A DNA stretch of 64,000 bases, from assembly GCA_965230665.1 (NCBI GenBank), contig CBDDLM010000004.1, forward strand, positions 2,170,001-2,234,000. The letters run 5' to 3'. The translations under genes and the position numbers were made by a program. The notes beneath the pieces were generated by a model that was given only the letters and a program-made list of their open reading frames with translations, was not told the DNA's origin and did not search any database. This document shows positions 25,294-35,106 of the stretch, piece by piece (the stretch's first letter is position 1; each line of letters starts with the position of its first letter). This stretch comes from JAGNRR01 sp965230665 (lineage in GTDB: Bacteria; Bacteroidota; Bacteroidia; Chitinophagales; Chitinophagaceae).

Positions 25294-25977
25294 TTAGATT
25301 ATATGTTTAATTACAAAGACAATGTTTTGTAGCGCGAGGAATAATAGCAATAGTATTCCTGCACCGTAAAAAATAGTAATTAACCACCTCATTAATCCAT
25401 TGTTCTTATCTATAGCCTTGAACACCGTATGCCATAGATTTACAAATCTTAATTCAGGGTCCGTAGGCATTCTTTTATATCCTTCAAACCAATCCGCCTT
25501 TTCTTTTAATAAACTATTATAAGATCTTTGATAATCTAAGTACTGGTTAAGTTTTTCTGAATATCTAAATGTTCGTATAATCTTGGCTTGAGTAGGAATA
25601 TCACCTGCTGTTTCCCATTTATCAACCTCTTCTTCTGAAAAAAAATTCTTTAAGTTTATAAGGTTATTTAGATAATCATGGAACTGGAAAATATTTTTTC
25701 CCGAGTTTTGATAATCACGATAATTGTCATATTTGAAAATCAAATCAGGACAAAATAACCGGAATAAGAATATTCCTAAGTTGAAGCAAATGGCAGCAAA
25801 GAAAAGTATCCCCCATGAAAACGGTGAATTAAAATGCACCGGAGGATAAACGGCGCTGTTTATTATTGATTCAATAAATTCTTGAATTTTATACAACAAA
25901 GGTATAACCGTGAGAAAGAGCGATATACCAAGAATAGTTCTGTTCTTTCCTAGGATTTTGAGTTTTGACCATTTCAT
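25294..25977 (-). CDS. membrane protein of unknown function
   Basis: This 227-aa protein has spans near 16-36, 52-76 and 200-222, with a charged cytoplasmic loop of about 120 residues between the last two (FFSEEEVDKWETAGDIP, QRSYNSLLKEKADW). No family recognised. It follows the XRE gene at 26014 by about 36 bp on the same strand, as a membrane gene also does near the right end of element 1, so the two right ends share an outline. Confidence 0.6.
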   Translation of the reverse strand: MKWSKLKILGKNRTILGISLFLTVIPLLYKIQEFIESIINSAVYPPVHFNSPFSWGILFFAAICFNLGIFLFRLFCPDLIFKYDNYRDYQNSGKNIFQFHDYLNNLINLKNFFSEEEVDKWETAGDIPTQAKIIRTFRYSEKLNQYLDYQRSYNSLLKEKADWFEGYKRMPTDPELRFVNLWHTVFKAIDKNNGLMRWLITIFYGAGILLLLFLALQNIVFVIKHII

Positions 25978-26013
25978 ATTATTGCGAAAGGTAAAATTAA
26001 TTGCCAGTGTTTC

Positions 26014-26484
26014 CTATACCACTTTCGTGATATTGAAAAAAGTTGTAATCCTATTGAGTGTGCGTTTCTGGAAATTCTCTTTACCATGTTCTGCACTTTG
26101 AATACAGGTATAATCAACGCCAATAATTTTAGCAAGCCTTTGCATGGATAAATCGTGCTTCCAACGGTAATAAACAAGTTTATAAGCTAATTCTGTCAAT
26201 TCGTATTCTTCGGGAAGATAACCAAGATACCTTTTGATAACAGGGTAGTTTATACGTCCCACCTTATTCCTGTTTAATTCCCAACAGGTAACCGTATCAG
26301 GGGTAACACGAAACAATTTCGCGAGGTCCGTTTGGTATTCCCCACGCTCTATTCTTGCCTTACGTATATGGTCGCCCAAAGTACGGCATTCCTCTGGAAT
26401 GCCCGCAGGCGTTGGTCTGCGAGCCGTGAGACTCGCACTGAAAAATGGGTAACGAAACCATGCCCCTGTGGTTATTTTAATCAT
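26014..26484 (-). CDS. XRE-family regulator of the second element, open across attR
   Basis: This 156-aa relative of the regulator at 21266 has the same layout: MIKITTGA from antisense comM, then RYPFFSASLTARRPTPAG, then TLGDHIRKARIERGEYQ and VTPDTVTCWELNRN. The two proteins differ widely after residue 60 but keep the pre-HTH segment. This marks a second integration at the same comM site. The end near 26014 (NITKVV) differs from that of copy A. Confidence 0.8.
   Translation of the reverse strand: MIKITTGAWFRYPFFSASLTARRPTPAGIPEECRTLGDHIRKARIERGEYQTDLAKLFRVTPDTVTCWELNRNKVGRINYPVIKRYLGYLPEEYELTELAYKLVYYRWKHDLSMQRLAKIIGVDYTCIQSAEHGKENFQKRTLNRITTFFNITKVV
26386..26470. other. second attR-like site with hairpins
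   Basis: Hairpins at 26386-26436 are followed by arm AAAATGGGTAACGAAACC (26442-26459; one difference from element 1), then A, TG at 26461-26462 and comM sequence. No matching left end was found in the window. Confidence 0.85.
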
Positions 26485-26949
26485 CCAGAAAAGGAATGCA
26501 CTTGCCCGCCCGGAAGCGTCCAGAAGTATCTAAACAAAATATCGGGCCCTTTATTAGATCGTATCGATTTGCATGTAGAGGTTACGCCAGTTCCCTTTTC
26601 AGAGTTGAATACACAGGAACGTAGTAAGGTAAAAAGCGATGATATTCGAGAACGCGTGGTCGCAGCCAGAGAAATTCAGGCCAAGCGTTATGAAAAAATG
26701 GAAGGCATGTACGCCAATGCACAAATGAGTACGAAGCAATTGAGAGAACAATGTCAACTAAACCAAGCTGGACAAAATTTATTAAAGACCGCTATGGAGC
26801 GTCTGAACCTTTCTGCACGTGCTTATGATCGTATTCTTAAAGTGTCTCGTACGATTGCCGATCTAGAGCAATCAGAAAATATTCAAGCGCACCACCTTGC
26901 CGAAGCTATTCAATACAGAAGTTTGGATAGAGAGAATTGGGGAAGTTAG
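26463..26949 (+). pseudogene. comM: comM 3' part, copy B
   Basis: It encodes CPCGYFNHPEKECTC to SLDRENWGS, closely matching copy A in protein but with many silent changes after the first 40 bp. No 5' half precedes it. The frame is intact to its stop, so it has not been free of selection for long, or was brought in recently with the element. It would rejoin the 5' half if recombination occurred between attL and the att site at 26461. Confidence 0.92.
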
Positions 26950-27215
26950 GGATTACCGGAGCATCAACGTATAGGAACCAACAAAGTTCAAGGAAGATGG
27001 GATTTAAATTTCTGAAGCAAGAATGATAGATTTAATATATGAGAGTTAAAACTAGAAGAAATATTAATTGATCTTAAAGGAGCTATATTTTAATCCAATT
27101 CGTTTTTTCTTTAGAAATTGTCACGATAATAAAGAAAAGAATCGCACTTAGAATTTTTTCATTAATTCGTAACCTGCTTTTAGTATATTAGCTATCACTA
27201 AGAATTATACAGATT

Positions 27216-28253
27216 ATGAAAATTAGAAGATCATCCTATTTTTTAAATAAATATGCTTTAATACTAGCCTTACTCATTGGGTGTGATAACCCTTGTTTTT
27301 CACAAATAGGTCGCTCGTTACATTTTGATGGAGTAAATGATTATGTAGATATATCGAAGCCATTGTTTGATATTAATAATGGTAATACACCTTATACAAT
27401 TGAATCTTGGATAAAGACTCCCCAAAGCCAAGATGATTGTATTGTGTGTCAGTACAGTTTTCCTGGTGATTATCGTTTTCAGTTTGAAATGAGAAATGAT
27501 AAACTTAATTGGTGGAAAGCATCTGGTACTTCTGTTCTTGTTTCGGTACTTTCTAGTCAAAGTGTAGCAGATGGTAATTGGCATCATGTTGCGGGGACAA
27601 TCGATTCTAATGGGAGTGTCAAACTATATATTGATGGGAATCTTGACGGTAGTGGTATAGATACTTTTAAATATATGAATACGAATACGACGATTGGCTA
27701 TAGACCAAATTCAGGTTTTTTTGAAGGGAATATGGATGAAGTAAGAATTTGGAGAACGACAAGGTCCGCTGCACAAATTCAAGCTAATATGTGCCCAGAT
27801 ACTCAGTTTGATACCACAGGGCTAATTGCATATTACAAATTTAACCAAGGTTTGGCCAGTGGAAACAATACAAGTATTACCACTTTAACTGATGAAACTA
27901 ATAATATGAATCATGGCACGCTGAATCAATTTGGTTTGACAGGAAGTACTTCTAATTGGGTGGATATTACGCCATGTTGGCCAGTTGGTGTTTCTGATAT
28001 GAACAATGAATTGGAAGTAAAACTTTATCCGAATCCGGCTAATCAAATTATTAATATTTCCCTTCCAGACAATTTGAATAAGGCCAAGGTCTCGATATTT
28101 GATTTAAGTGGAAAATCTGTACATGAAAGTGACTTGAGAGAGAATAAAAATGTGCTTAGGTTAGATGGGCTAGATAGTGGTATGTACTTTATTAGACTGG
28201 AAATTAATGGTTATTCTAAGATTTATAAAATAGTAGTGAGAAACGATGGATAA
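27216..28253 (+). CDS. secreted LamG-domain protein with T9SS sorting domain
   Basis: This 345-aa protein has an N-terminal signal (YALILALLIGCDNPCFSQ region), then a LamG/concanavalin-like domain (residues about 33-195). The LamG domain shows SLHFDGVNDYVDI, YTIESWIKT, WHHVAGTID, LYIDGNLDGSG and MDEVRIWRTTRSAAQIQ. The last 75 residues (VKLYPNPANQIINI, GMYFIRLEI) are a T9SS sorting domain. It probably binds glycans or surfaces. It lies between comM copy B and the kinase, so either an insertion or a rearrangement placed it there. Confidence 0.92.
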   Translation: MKIRRSSYFLNKYALILALLIGCDNPCFSQIGRSLHFDGVNDYVDISKPLFDINNGNTPYTIESWIKTPQSQDDCIVCQYSFPGDYRFQFEMRNDKLNWWKASGTSVLVSVLSSQSVADGNWHHVAGTIDSNGSVKLYIDGNLDGSGIDTFKYMNTNTTIGYRPNSGFFEGNMDEVRIWRTTRSAAQIQANMCPDTQFDTTGLIAYYKFNQGLASGNNTSITTLTDETNNMNHGTLNQFGLTGSTSNWVDITPCWPVGVSDMNNELEVKLYPNPANQIINISLPDNLNKAKVSIFDLSGKSVHESDLRENKNVLRLDGLDSGMYFIRLEINGYSKIYKIVVRNDG

Positions 28254-28306
28254 ACTTTCATAGTTTCCACAGGGATTGTTACATAAAATTCAATTTCCTT
28301 TTTCTA

Positions 28307-28824
28307 TACTTAGTAGACGTCTATAATCTAACCCTATTACAAGTGGAGGTGCTTTAATGGACAACTTATGTTCTTAGTCATAGCCTATAAGGGTATGATA
28401 TAGTCTTGTTAATTCATACTTCTCAGGAAAATAGTCCGATTGTTGTTTGTTAGATACCTTTGATAGATGATGATTTATTATTAGTGAAAGTTATTAATTC
28501 TTCCAGCATTTGAAATTGACTCAATATATTCTTCTGATATTCTTAGTTGCATTCTGCTCGCAAGCAAGTTGTCAGCACTATATCAACTATACAACAAGAG
28601 ATGGGCTCCCTTCGGCTACCTTGTACACCGGTATACAGGATAGCAATGGTTTTATGCTCATTAATTCCAAAGATGGTCTCATTCGATTTGATGGTAACCA
28701 ATTCGAACTCTTCAATATCAATCAGGGTCTTCCGGATAATGAGATATTGAACAGTCGAATGGATCAGGACGCCTACATATGGTTGAGACTTTTTGGGGGA
28801 AAAATAGGCTGTTACAAAGATGGT
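28307..28824 (+). repeat. 518-bp direct repeat, copy 2
   Basis: This is the partner of 22249-22766; it covers the leader and 5' end of the intact kinase. The shared leader (28307-28509) is noncoding yet nearly identical, consistent with a recent duplication. Confidence 0.93.
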
Positions 28825-31410
28825 GTGATTTATACTGATGAAGATAGACCAATATTAAGAAAACTGAATGGCTTACTTAATCAGTCCAAACTTGTATATT
28901 TCGATCATTCTACAGATGGTAGTATTGTTTTCCATCAACCGTTGTGTGATAGTTTTTTTATAATTTCAAATAATCAGATCATTATTAAGAAATTGGAAGG
29001 GGTCCGACGTATTAATAGACTCATTTACCATAAAAAGTATTTATATGTATTGCTTAGTAATAGGATGTACTCCATTTCTCCTGATGGAAAAATTGATACG
29101 ACTGAATTTTCTTACAGAAGTACTGAGTTAATAGGGTATCACCAGGGGTATTTTTTTTCAATAGAAAATGCTATGATATGGCTTGATGATGAGCTTTGGA
29201 ATCCGGGCGATTTTTCAATAAGCAGGTTTGCGCTAGCCAACGGAAGAATGGAAAAAGTTGTTTCAAGAAAAGTCAGAAGCAACCCTGTTGCCCTAGCTTT
29301 CTCTAAAGATCAAATTTTTTTTACTCAAAAGAACAGTCTGATGTCTGCTAATCTGGATTTGACTGAAACTAGCTTGTTTCATAGGTTCGACTACGTAGAG
29401 AAGATAAATGGAATAAGCGTTGATCGACAATCTAATTTATGGGCTTTTACGAAAGATAAGGGCTTGTTCCTATTTCCACATAACCGACGAATCAGTACCC
29501 TTACCCATAATATCATACCTAATGGTGTATACCTGTTGGGCAATGCATATTCTATGCAGGGAAATAAATTATATCAATATAAAGGGGAGGAGAAAAAAGT
29601 GCTTTTTCAAGGAACAGATGGGACTGAATTTGGTCGTATTCGAGCCACAAAGACGGTAGGTAGTAAAATATATTTCCTCACAGATAATGATATAGAGCTG
29701 GTAGTTTATGACACAAGCTCTCGGGCCATAGAAGATATGAAACTTCCGTATTATGGTTCACTAAAGGATTTTGATGTGCTCGACGGTACAGTCCTACTGG
29801 GAACCAAATCAGGATTTTTTTCAAAAGAAGGCGGAGTCGTAAAAAAAAATATGGTTGGGATAAGGACAACATCAGTTTGTTTTGGTGAAGATAAAAATGA
29901 AGTATTTGCGGGAACCCTGAATGGAATATTACATTTAAGAAGGGAAGGAAGTAAATGGGATAAGGTCAAAGATTATGATCAAATTAAAGGGAGAATCTTA
30001 AAAGTACGAAAGGATCAAAACGGAGTTATTTGGGTGTTGGAACTCAACAAGATTAAAGCGCTGCTCAATGGTGAAATTGTATGCGCACTGGATGAAACGA
30101 AAGGCCTTAAGAGTAATACGTTGAATGATATTACGGTAGATAGCAACAAACTGATTGTTGCTACCAATAAAGGAGTAACGGTTGTGCATTATGATCTAAT
30201 CGAGAGTTCATTGCGGATCACTAGAATCACCAGTTTTGGTGCTGAAAACGGATTGTTGAACAGCTTCGTTAATAAAGCCTGGATTGAGGATAACATGCTT
30301 ATTGTTAGTACGAATGATGCCATGCATAGCATAGATATGAAGCCATCTGGCTTGAACAAGCGCAGGGCACCCTATATAATGTCTTTTAAGGCAGGCGGAC
30401 AAGAGTTATCGTTAGATTCGTTATCACTGCGTAACGAACAAAAGCATATTTCCATTTCTTTTTCTTCACTAACCTTTCCTGCCATAAATAATTTTGCATA
30501 CAGAATAAAAGAGCTTGGGGATATGTGGCATTATACCAATTCCACTTCCTGTGAGTTTAATTTGTCAGCTCCAGGATCCTATCATTTTGAGTTATCGAAC
30601 GCTACCGAAGCAGGTGAGTTGGTAGGAAAGAAAACTGTTCTAAGCTTTTATGTTAGACCTGCCTTTTGGCAAACAGACTGGTTCAAACTAGCTATTTTTA
30701 TCGTTGCAGTGTGTTTGTCTTTACTTGTATTGAGTATATGGTTAAAGAGAAAAAGAGTAAAACTAGCCTTAGAAAAGAATTTTGCCGAGTTGAAGATACA
30801 AGCTCTAAAAGCACAGATGAACCCACATTTTATATTCAATTGCCTCAATGCGATTCAAAGTATTATGAACGATGGAGATATGCTGCAGTCAAATGAGTAC
30901 ATCGCGCAATTTTCAAAACTTATTCGTCAGACTTTAAACTTTTCTTCCTTAGATCATATAACACTCGAGGAAGAAATCGAATATTTAAGAGCATATATTG
31001 AGATGGAAAAATTGCGCTTTGACGATTTGTTTAATTATACCATTGAGTTAGATGAAAAGATTGACATAAGAGGCATCATTATCCCGCCCATGTTACTGCA
31101 GGTATATGTTGAAAACGCCATACGACATGGATTAGCTCCAAAAGAACGTAATGGAGAGTTGAGGATTTCGTTCAGGAAGGAAAGTGATTTTATCGTATGC
31201 CATATAGAGGATAATGGCGTGGGCATTCGTGAGAAACGATCTAAACACGGTATTTATCAGTCCAAAGGGCTGTCATTAAATGAAGATCGACTAAACGCTT
31301 ATAAGCTTGTTTTGAGAGAAGATATAACCCTGGAAGTCGTCAATAAAATGAATGAAGTAGATGGATCGCCATCAGGTACGACCATTATAGTTAGAATACC
31401 CATAACATGA
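28510..31410 (+). CDS. LytS-type sensor histidine kinase with periplasmic propeller
   Basis: This 966-aa protein starts with TTG. A signal peptide (LTQYILLIFLVAFCSQASC) leads to a two-component-regulator propeller (HYINYTTRDGLPSA and later NGIL, GV blades). A Y_Y_Y-type domain (about 640-710) is followed by one membrane span (WFKLAIFIVAVCLSLLVLSIW). The His_kinase domain has LKAQMNPHFIFNCLNAIQS with the phospho-His, then HATPase motifs ENAIRHGLAP and IEDNGVGI. It should sense an outside signal and phosphorylate the response regulator begun 4 bases before its stop (ATGA overlap), but that regulator is now truncated. Confidence 0.93.
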   Translation: MKLTQYILLIFLVAFCSQASCQHYINYTTRDGLPSATLYTGIQDSNGFMLINSKDGLIRFDGNQFELFNINQGLPDNEILNSRMDQDAYIWLRLFGGKIGCYKDGVIYTDEDRPILRKLNGLLNQSKLVYFDHSTDGSIVFHQPLCDSFFIISNNQIIIKKLEGVRRINRLIYHKKYLYVLLSNRMYSISPDGKIDTTEFSYRSTELIGYHQGYFFSIENAMIWLDDELWNPGDFSISRFALANGRMEKVVSRKVRSNPVALAFSKDQIFFTQKNSLMSANLDLTETSLFHRFDYVEKINGISVDRQSNLWAFTKDKGLFLFPHNRRISTLTHNIIPNGVYLLGNAYSMQGNKLYQYKGEEKKVLFQGTDGTEFGRIRATKTVGSKIYFLTDNDIELVVYDTSSRAIEDMKLPYYGSLKDFDVLDGTVLLGTKSGFFSKEGGVVKKNMVGIRTTSVCFGEDKNEVFAGTLNGILHLRREGSKWDKVKDYDQIKGRILKVRKDQNGVIWVLELNKIKALLNGEIVCALDETKGLKSNTLNDITVDSNKLIVATNKGVTVVHYDLIESSLRITRITSFGAENGLLNSFVNKAWIEDNMLIVSTNDAMHSIDMKPSGLNKRRAPYIMSFKAGGQELSLDSLSLRNEQKHISISFSSLTFPAINNFAYRIKELGDMWHYTNSTSCEFNLSAPGSYHFELSNATEAGELVGKKTVLSFYVRPAFWQTDWFKLAIFIVAVCLSLLVLSIWLKRKRVKLALEKNFAELKIQALKAQMNPHFIFNCLNAIQSIMNDGDMLQSNEYIAQFSKLIRQTLNFSSLDHITLEEEIEYLRAYIEMEKLRFDDLFNYTIELDEKIDIRGIIIPPMLLQVYVENAIRHGLAPKERNGELRISFRKESDFIVCHIEDNGVGIREKRSKHGIYQSKGLSLNEDRLNAYKLVLREDITLEVVNKMNEVDGSPSGTTIIVRIPIT

Positions 31411-31541
31411 TAAGAGTGTTAATAGTAGATGATGAGCAACGAGGTATAAAGAACTTCAAAAAGCTGTTGCAAATTTTCTGTGCGAATGTTCGGGTAAAAG
31501 GCACAGCTCGTAATATAATAGCAGCAAAACATATTATTTAG
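31407..31541 (+). pseudogene. truncated LytTR-type response regulator
   Basis: 44 codons begin MIRVLIVDDEQRGIKNFKKLLQ, a receiver-domain opening with acidic pocket Asp-Asp-Glu. The frame breaks up after about residue 33 and stops at 31541. The phospho-acceptor Asp and the LytTR DNA-binding domain are missing. It overlaps the kinase stop by 4 bp. Decayed comM sequence starts within 15 bases, so the regulator was cut at a rearrangement point and the kinase has lost its natural partner here. Confidence 0.85.
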
Positions 31542-31552
31542 AACGATTTACT

Positions 31553-31776
31553 ACAAATGAGTAGTAGGTAATTCTGCGAACTTTGTCGGATAAATCAAGC
31601 CGAACAAAATTTATTGAAGACCGCAATAGAGCGATTGAATTTATCTGCTCGTGCCTACGATAGAATTTTAAAGTGTTTCGAACGATAGTAGACTTAGAGG
31701 CATCAAACAATACTCGAGCACATCATCTGGCCGAAGGCATTCAATATTGAAGTTGAGATCGAGAGAATTAGGGGAG
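31553..31776 (+). pseudogene. comM 3' end, copy C, decayed
   Basis: About 220 bp align with the last 75 codons of comM: GAACTTTGTCGG, AAGACCGCAATAGAGCGATTG and GCCTACGATAGAATTTTAAAG appear in order, and it ends GAGAGAATTAGGGGAGT. There are a frameshift in the AAAGT(G)TTTCG area and several missense changes. It is a third, older remnant of the same target gene end. Confidence 0.88.
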
Positions 31777-31782
31777 TTGAAA

Positions 31783-32391
31783 TTATTTCTTTTTTCTATT
31801 AAAACTCCAATTGATTATGGGTAGGCTTCTTTTAGCATTGACATTCCACAAACCAATTTGAAGACCATTTAACCGAGTTGCTCTATTAAATAGTCCAATT
31901 TGAATACCATTGGTTTGGGCTGAATGATTTATTATCCCAATTGAACATCCATTGGTTTTGATATTCATATTCCAGAGTAAATTAGCACTAACACCATTAA
32001 CTTTTCCGTTCATACTCATAAATGGCGAAATAGAAATTCCATTTATTTCGTCGGTGAAAGTACCAAAAACAGAACAAAGAAGACCGTTATGGATTACTGG
32101 TCTACGGCTTCGGTATTCGGTTGAAGTAACAAAATCATTTATAAATGACTTATTGCCAATATAGAACATTTGCATTATGCCCTGTCCAATAATTTGAAGG
32201 TTAACACCATTCGAAGTTTGAATATATGGTTTATCACATAAGACGTCAGACCCTAAAATACCAATGGAGATACCATAGATATTATTAGCGTATGAAGGTA
32301 TAAACCACAAACCATATCTATTGGTTGTTTTTTGTCCAACACTTACTTTGAACACCACTATAAGTAAGAAAAAGAGAAGTAACTTTTTCAT
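31783..32391 (-). CDS. exported NGxxIG-repeat protein (LA_2272-like)
   Basis: This 202-aa protein has a signal peptide (MKKLLLFFLLIVVFKVSVGQ). It then has repeated strands NGVNLQI, NGISISPF, NGVSANLLWN, NGCSIGIIN, NGIQIGLFN and NGLQIGLWN. This 19-21 residue repeat is like the LA_2272 surface repeat and predicts a beta solenoid at the cell envelope. Function is unknown. It abuts comM copy C. Confidence 0.78.
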   Translation of the reverse strand: MKKLLLFFLLIVVFKVSVGQKTTNRYGLWFIPSYANNIYGISIGILGSDVLCDKPYIQTSNGVNLQIIGQGIMQMFYIGNKSFINDFVTSTEYRSRRPVIHNGLLCSVFGTFTDEINGISISPFMSMNGKVNGVSANLLWNMNIKTNGCSIGIINHSAQTNGIQIGLFNRATRLNGLQIGLWNVNAKRSLPIINWSFNRKKK

Positions 32392-32693
32392 AGTCCTCTA
32401 AAAAGACTAAAGTATTTTTACCGCTGTCAAAAATGAAATCAATTGTGTTAAAATCATCTTCTAAATAGGAAATTTAAAATTTGCTTTGGATAGATTATAA
32501 ATCCAATCCAATGAGTAGTTGAAAGAGCATTTTATATCCTTTGATACCTTGTTGCTATTCAACGGATAATACTATCTATGATAACATTTATCTATTAAGT
32601 AAGATGGATACTTTCCTCACTCGGTTTGTACTTTCGGTATTTGGTCACCTAGCGCATTGTACGGTTACTTTAATTAAGCTCTCGGGTAGTAAA
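32392..32693. other. 300-bp intergenic region
   Basis: No gene, repeat or clear terminator is visible. It is AT-rich and lies between the starts/ends of two - strand genes. Confidence 0.45.
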
Positions 32694-35024
32694 CTATTTT
32701 TTTGATTGAGTTGCTCTACGTTCACGTTGCATCGGATTTTCACTTCCCTTACCGTCGCTATTGCTTTTGTACAATTCAAAACGAGTAGGTAATACTTCCC
32801 TTGGCCAATAATTGTTAAATTTTTCAGTATCCGCAATTTCAAGAAAAGGGTCCAATTCAATACGCCTGACCTCTTTCTCAAAATGGAAAACTTTAGTCAC
32901 CTCCTCATGGTTCATTTTCCAAATCTCGGCTGGTATACGCACCACTTCTTGACTGTCATCTTGGAAGGTAAATCGAAGAATAATTGGCATGACCAACCCA
33001 CCGTAGTTCTTTATGGTAAGCTGGTAGAAGTTCAGTCCTGATTTTAGGATTTTTTTCTGGCCGTCCGTCAGGCTATTTAAATAACGTTTGTAATCTTCTC
33101 GGTCCAAACGATTAACTCTATATTTCTGTTTAGGATCATCATAAAACTCTGCTAGTTCAGGTTTTTGATTCATAAGGGGAGTAAGTGAGCTGGCATTTCT
33201 TATGTCTCCAATAAACTGTCGGCGTGCAGCATCTTCTTTCTTAGTCAAGGCTTTTTCTACATCAGGGTTTTTGGTATCGATCCTATACCATACAATGTCC
33301 TCAATGGCTTGATCGCAGTGATCCGTTGTAAAGAACCAGCCACGCCAAAACCAATCTAAATCGACCCCACTGGCATCTTCCATTGTTCTGAAAAAATCAG
33401 CGGGGTAAGGATGTTTAAAGGCCCATCTTTGGCAATAGGTTTTAAACGCATAGTCAAATAGTTCTCGTCCCAAAATAGTTTCACGTAGAATGTTCAGTGC
33501 GGTTGCTGGCTTTGCATAAGAGTTATTGCCAAATTGGTAAATCGATTCAGAGTTTGTCATAATAGGAGCAATTCTTGATTTGTCTCCTTTCATATAACCC
33601 GTAATCTTATCAGCAGGTCCTCGTCTCGATGGATAATGGTCGCTCCACTCTTGTTCAGTAAGATATTGTACAAAGGTATTTAATCCTTCATCCATCCAAG
33701 TCCATTGGCGTTCATCCGAGTTAATAATCATCGGAAAGAAATTGTGTCCAACTTCATGAATGATCACACCATGCATTCCATATTTTGTTCCCTCAGAGTA
33801 TGTACCGTCTTTTTCTGGTCTTCCTCCATTAAAACAGATCATAGGGTATTCCATACCAATATGGTTAGCATGAATACTTTGAGCTACGGGATAGGGATAG
33901 TCTATTGTGTATTTAGAATAGGTTTTGATGGTGTGTGCTACTAGTTCAGTACTATATTTTTCCCAAAGCGGATTACCTTCTTTAGGATAGAAAGACATAC
34001 ACAATACCTCTTTTTCTCCTACTTTGGCAAGCATACCATCCCACATAAATTTGCGGGAGCTTGCAAAGGCAAAATCACGAACATTGTTCGCACTATAGGT
34101 CCAAGTTTTCGAGCCTTTCGCCTTTTCCTTTTCATTATCTTCAGCTTCTTCTTGCGTAACGATTAAAACAGGTTTTTCCGTAGATTTTTTTGCTCTGTTA
34201 AATCGCTCTTGTTGTTCCGCTGAAAGCACGCTAGCGGTATTTTGCAACTCACCTGTTGCAGCTACGAGATGATCGTTGGGCACCTTAATGTTGACTTCAT
34301 AATTACCAAAGGGAAGGGTGAATTCTCCACGACCTAAGAATTGCTTGTTCTGCCAGCCTTCCACTTCATTATAAACACACATTCTTGGGTAAAACTGGGC
34401 AATGGTATAGAGGTAGTTGTCATCTTCTTCGAAATATTCATAGCCACTTCTGCCGCCGATTTTCATTCGGTCGTTGATATTGTACCACCACTTTACAGAA
34501 AACGATACCTTACCTCCTGGTTTGAGTGTTTCAGGCAAATTAATTCGCATCATGGTTTTGATGATACTATATTTCAAGTCCCTATCAGATGCATCCTTTA
34601 CTGCCTCTATTTTGAATCCACCATCATATTCGTCGAGGTGAAATGCATATTCTAAGGTGCTAAAGGCCGTACGTTTGCTAAGCTGTTGTGTGCTGATTTT
34701 TCTTGTATCACTGGTTTTTGCTCTTACATTCTGATCGAGTTGTAACCAGATATAACTTAAATGATCCTTTGAGTTATTCGTATAGGTAATGGTTTCAGCG
34801 CCGTACAAAATTTGTTTAGCATCATCTAATTCTATGTCTATTTTGTAATCCGCCGTATTCTGAAAATACCATGGGCCAGGTTGTCCATCGGCGGAACGAT
34901 AGGCATTCGGTGTAGGTAGTTCGTTATAAAGCTGTCTAAATTTATTAGTGTTGATGTTTTCTTGAGCGAATGAAAAGAATACACCTGTCGCAAAAAACAA
35001 AGTGAGAATTAGACTTTTTTTCAT
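32694..35024 (-). CDS. secreted M1-family metallopeptidase
   Basis: This 776-aa protein has a signal peptide (LILTLFFATGVFFSFAQ) and an N-terminal beta domain. The gluzincin site is His423-Glu424-Val-Gly-His427 with Glu446 (MDEGLNTF) 18 residues on. This is the HExxH-18-E zinc site of M1 peptidases. The GAMEN-like substrate motif reads GMEYPMICF. It should act in the periplasm or outside on peptides. The C-terminal 60 residues are basic. It lies alone, divergent from DUF6702 at 35107. Confidence 0.92.
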   Translation of the reverse strand: MKKSLILTLFFATGVFFSFAQENINTNKFRQLYNELPTPNAYRSADGQPGPWYFQNTADYKIDIELDDAKQILYGAETITYTNNSKDHLSYIWLQLDQNVRAKTSDTRKISTQQLSKRTAFSTLEYAFHLDEYDGGFKIEAVKDASDRDLKYSIIKTMMRINLPETLKPGGKVSFSVKWWYNINDRMKIGGRSGYEYFEEDDNYLYTIAQFYPRMCVYNEVEGWQNKQFLGRGEFTLPFGNYEVNIKVPNDHLVAATGELQNTASVLSAEQQERFNRAKKSTEKPVLIVTQEEAEDNEKEKAKGSKTWTYSANNVRDFAFASSRKFMWDGMLAKVGEKEVLCMSFYPKEGNPLWEKYSTELVAHTIKTYSKYTIDYPYPVAQSIHANHIGMEYPMICFNGGRPEKDGTYSEGTKYGMHGVIIHEVGHNFFPMIINSDERQWTWMDEGLNTFVQYLTEQEWSDHYPSRRGPADKITGYMKGDKSRIAPIMTNSESIYQFGNNSYAKPATALNILRETILGRELFDYAFKTYCQRWAFKHPYPADFFRTMEDASGVDLDWFWRGWFFTTDHCDQAIEDIVWYRIDTKNPDVEKALTKKEDAARRQFIGDIRNASSLTPLMNQKPELAEFYDDPKQKYRVNRLDREDYKRYLNSLTDGQKKILKSGLNFYQLTIKNYGGLVMPIILRFTFQDDSQEVVRIPAEIWKMNHEEVTKVFHFEKEVRRIELDPFLEIADTEKFNNYWPREVLPTRFELYKSNSDGKGSENPMQRERRATQSKK

Positions 35025-35106
35025 AAGTGGATTTTGGCTTCCAAAAATAACCTGAAAAGGTGTATAATTGTAGGGATTATTACGAATGGTTGTACAACGG
35101 GATAAG

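Larger units (their letters stand above)
22767..26462. mobile_element. remnant of a second comM-targeting element
   Basis: The right end is intact (XRE gene, hairpins, attachment arm, comM junction). The left end is cut off at 22766 against the kinase fragment. It has no integrase, so it could only move with help. Contents are a small membrane protein, DUF3800, a pentapeptide protein, a membrane protein and XRE. Confidence 0.7.

Noticed and set aside
34341..34655. + strand open frame of 104 codons
   Set aside because: It lies wholly antisense within the M1 peptidase gene.
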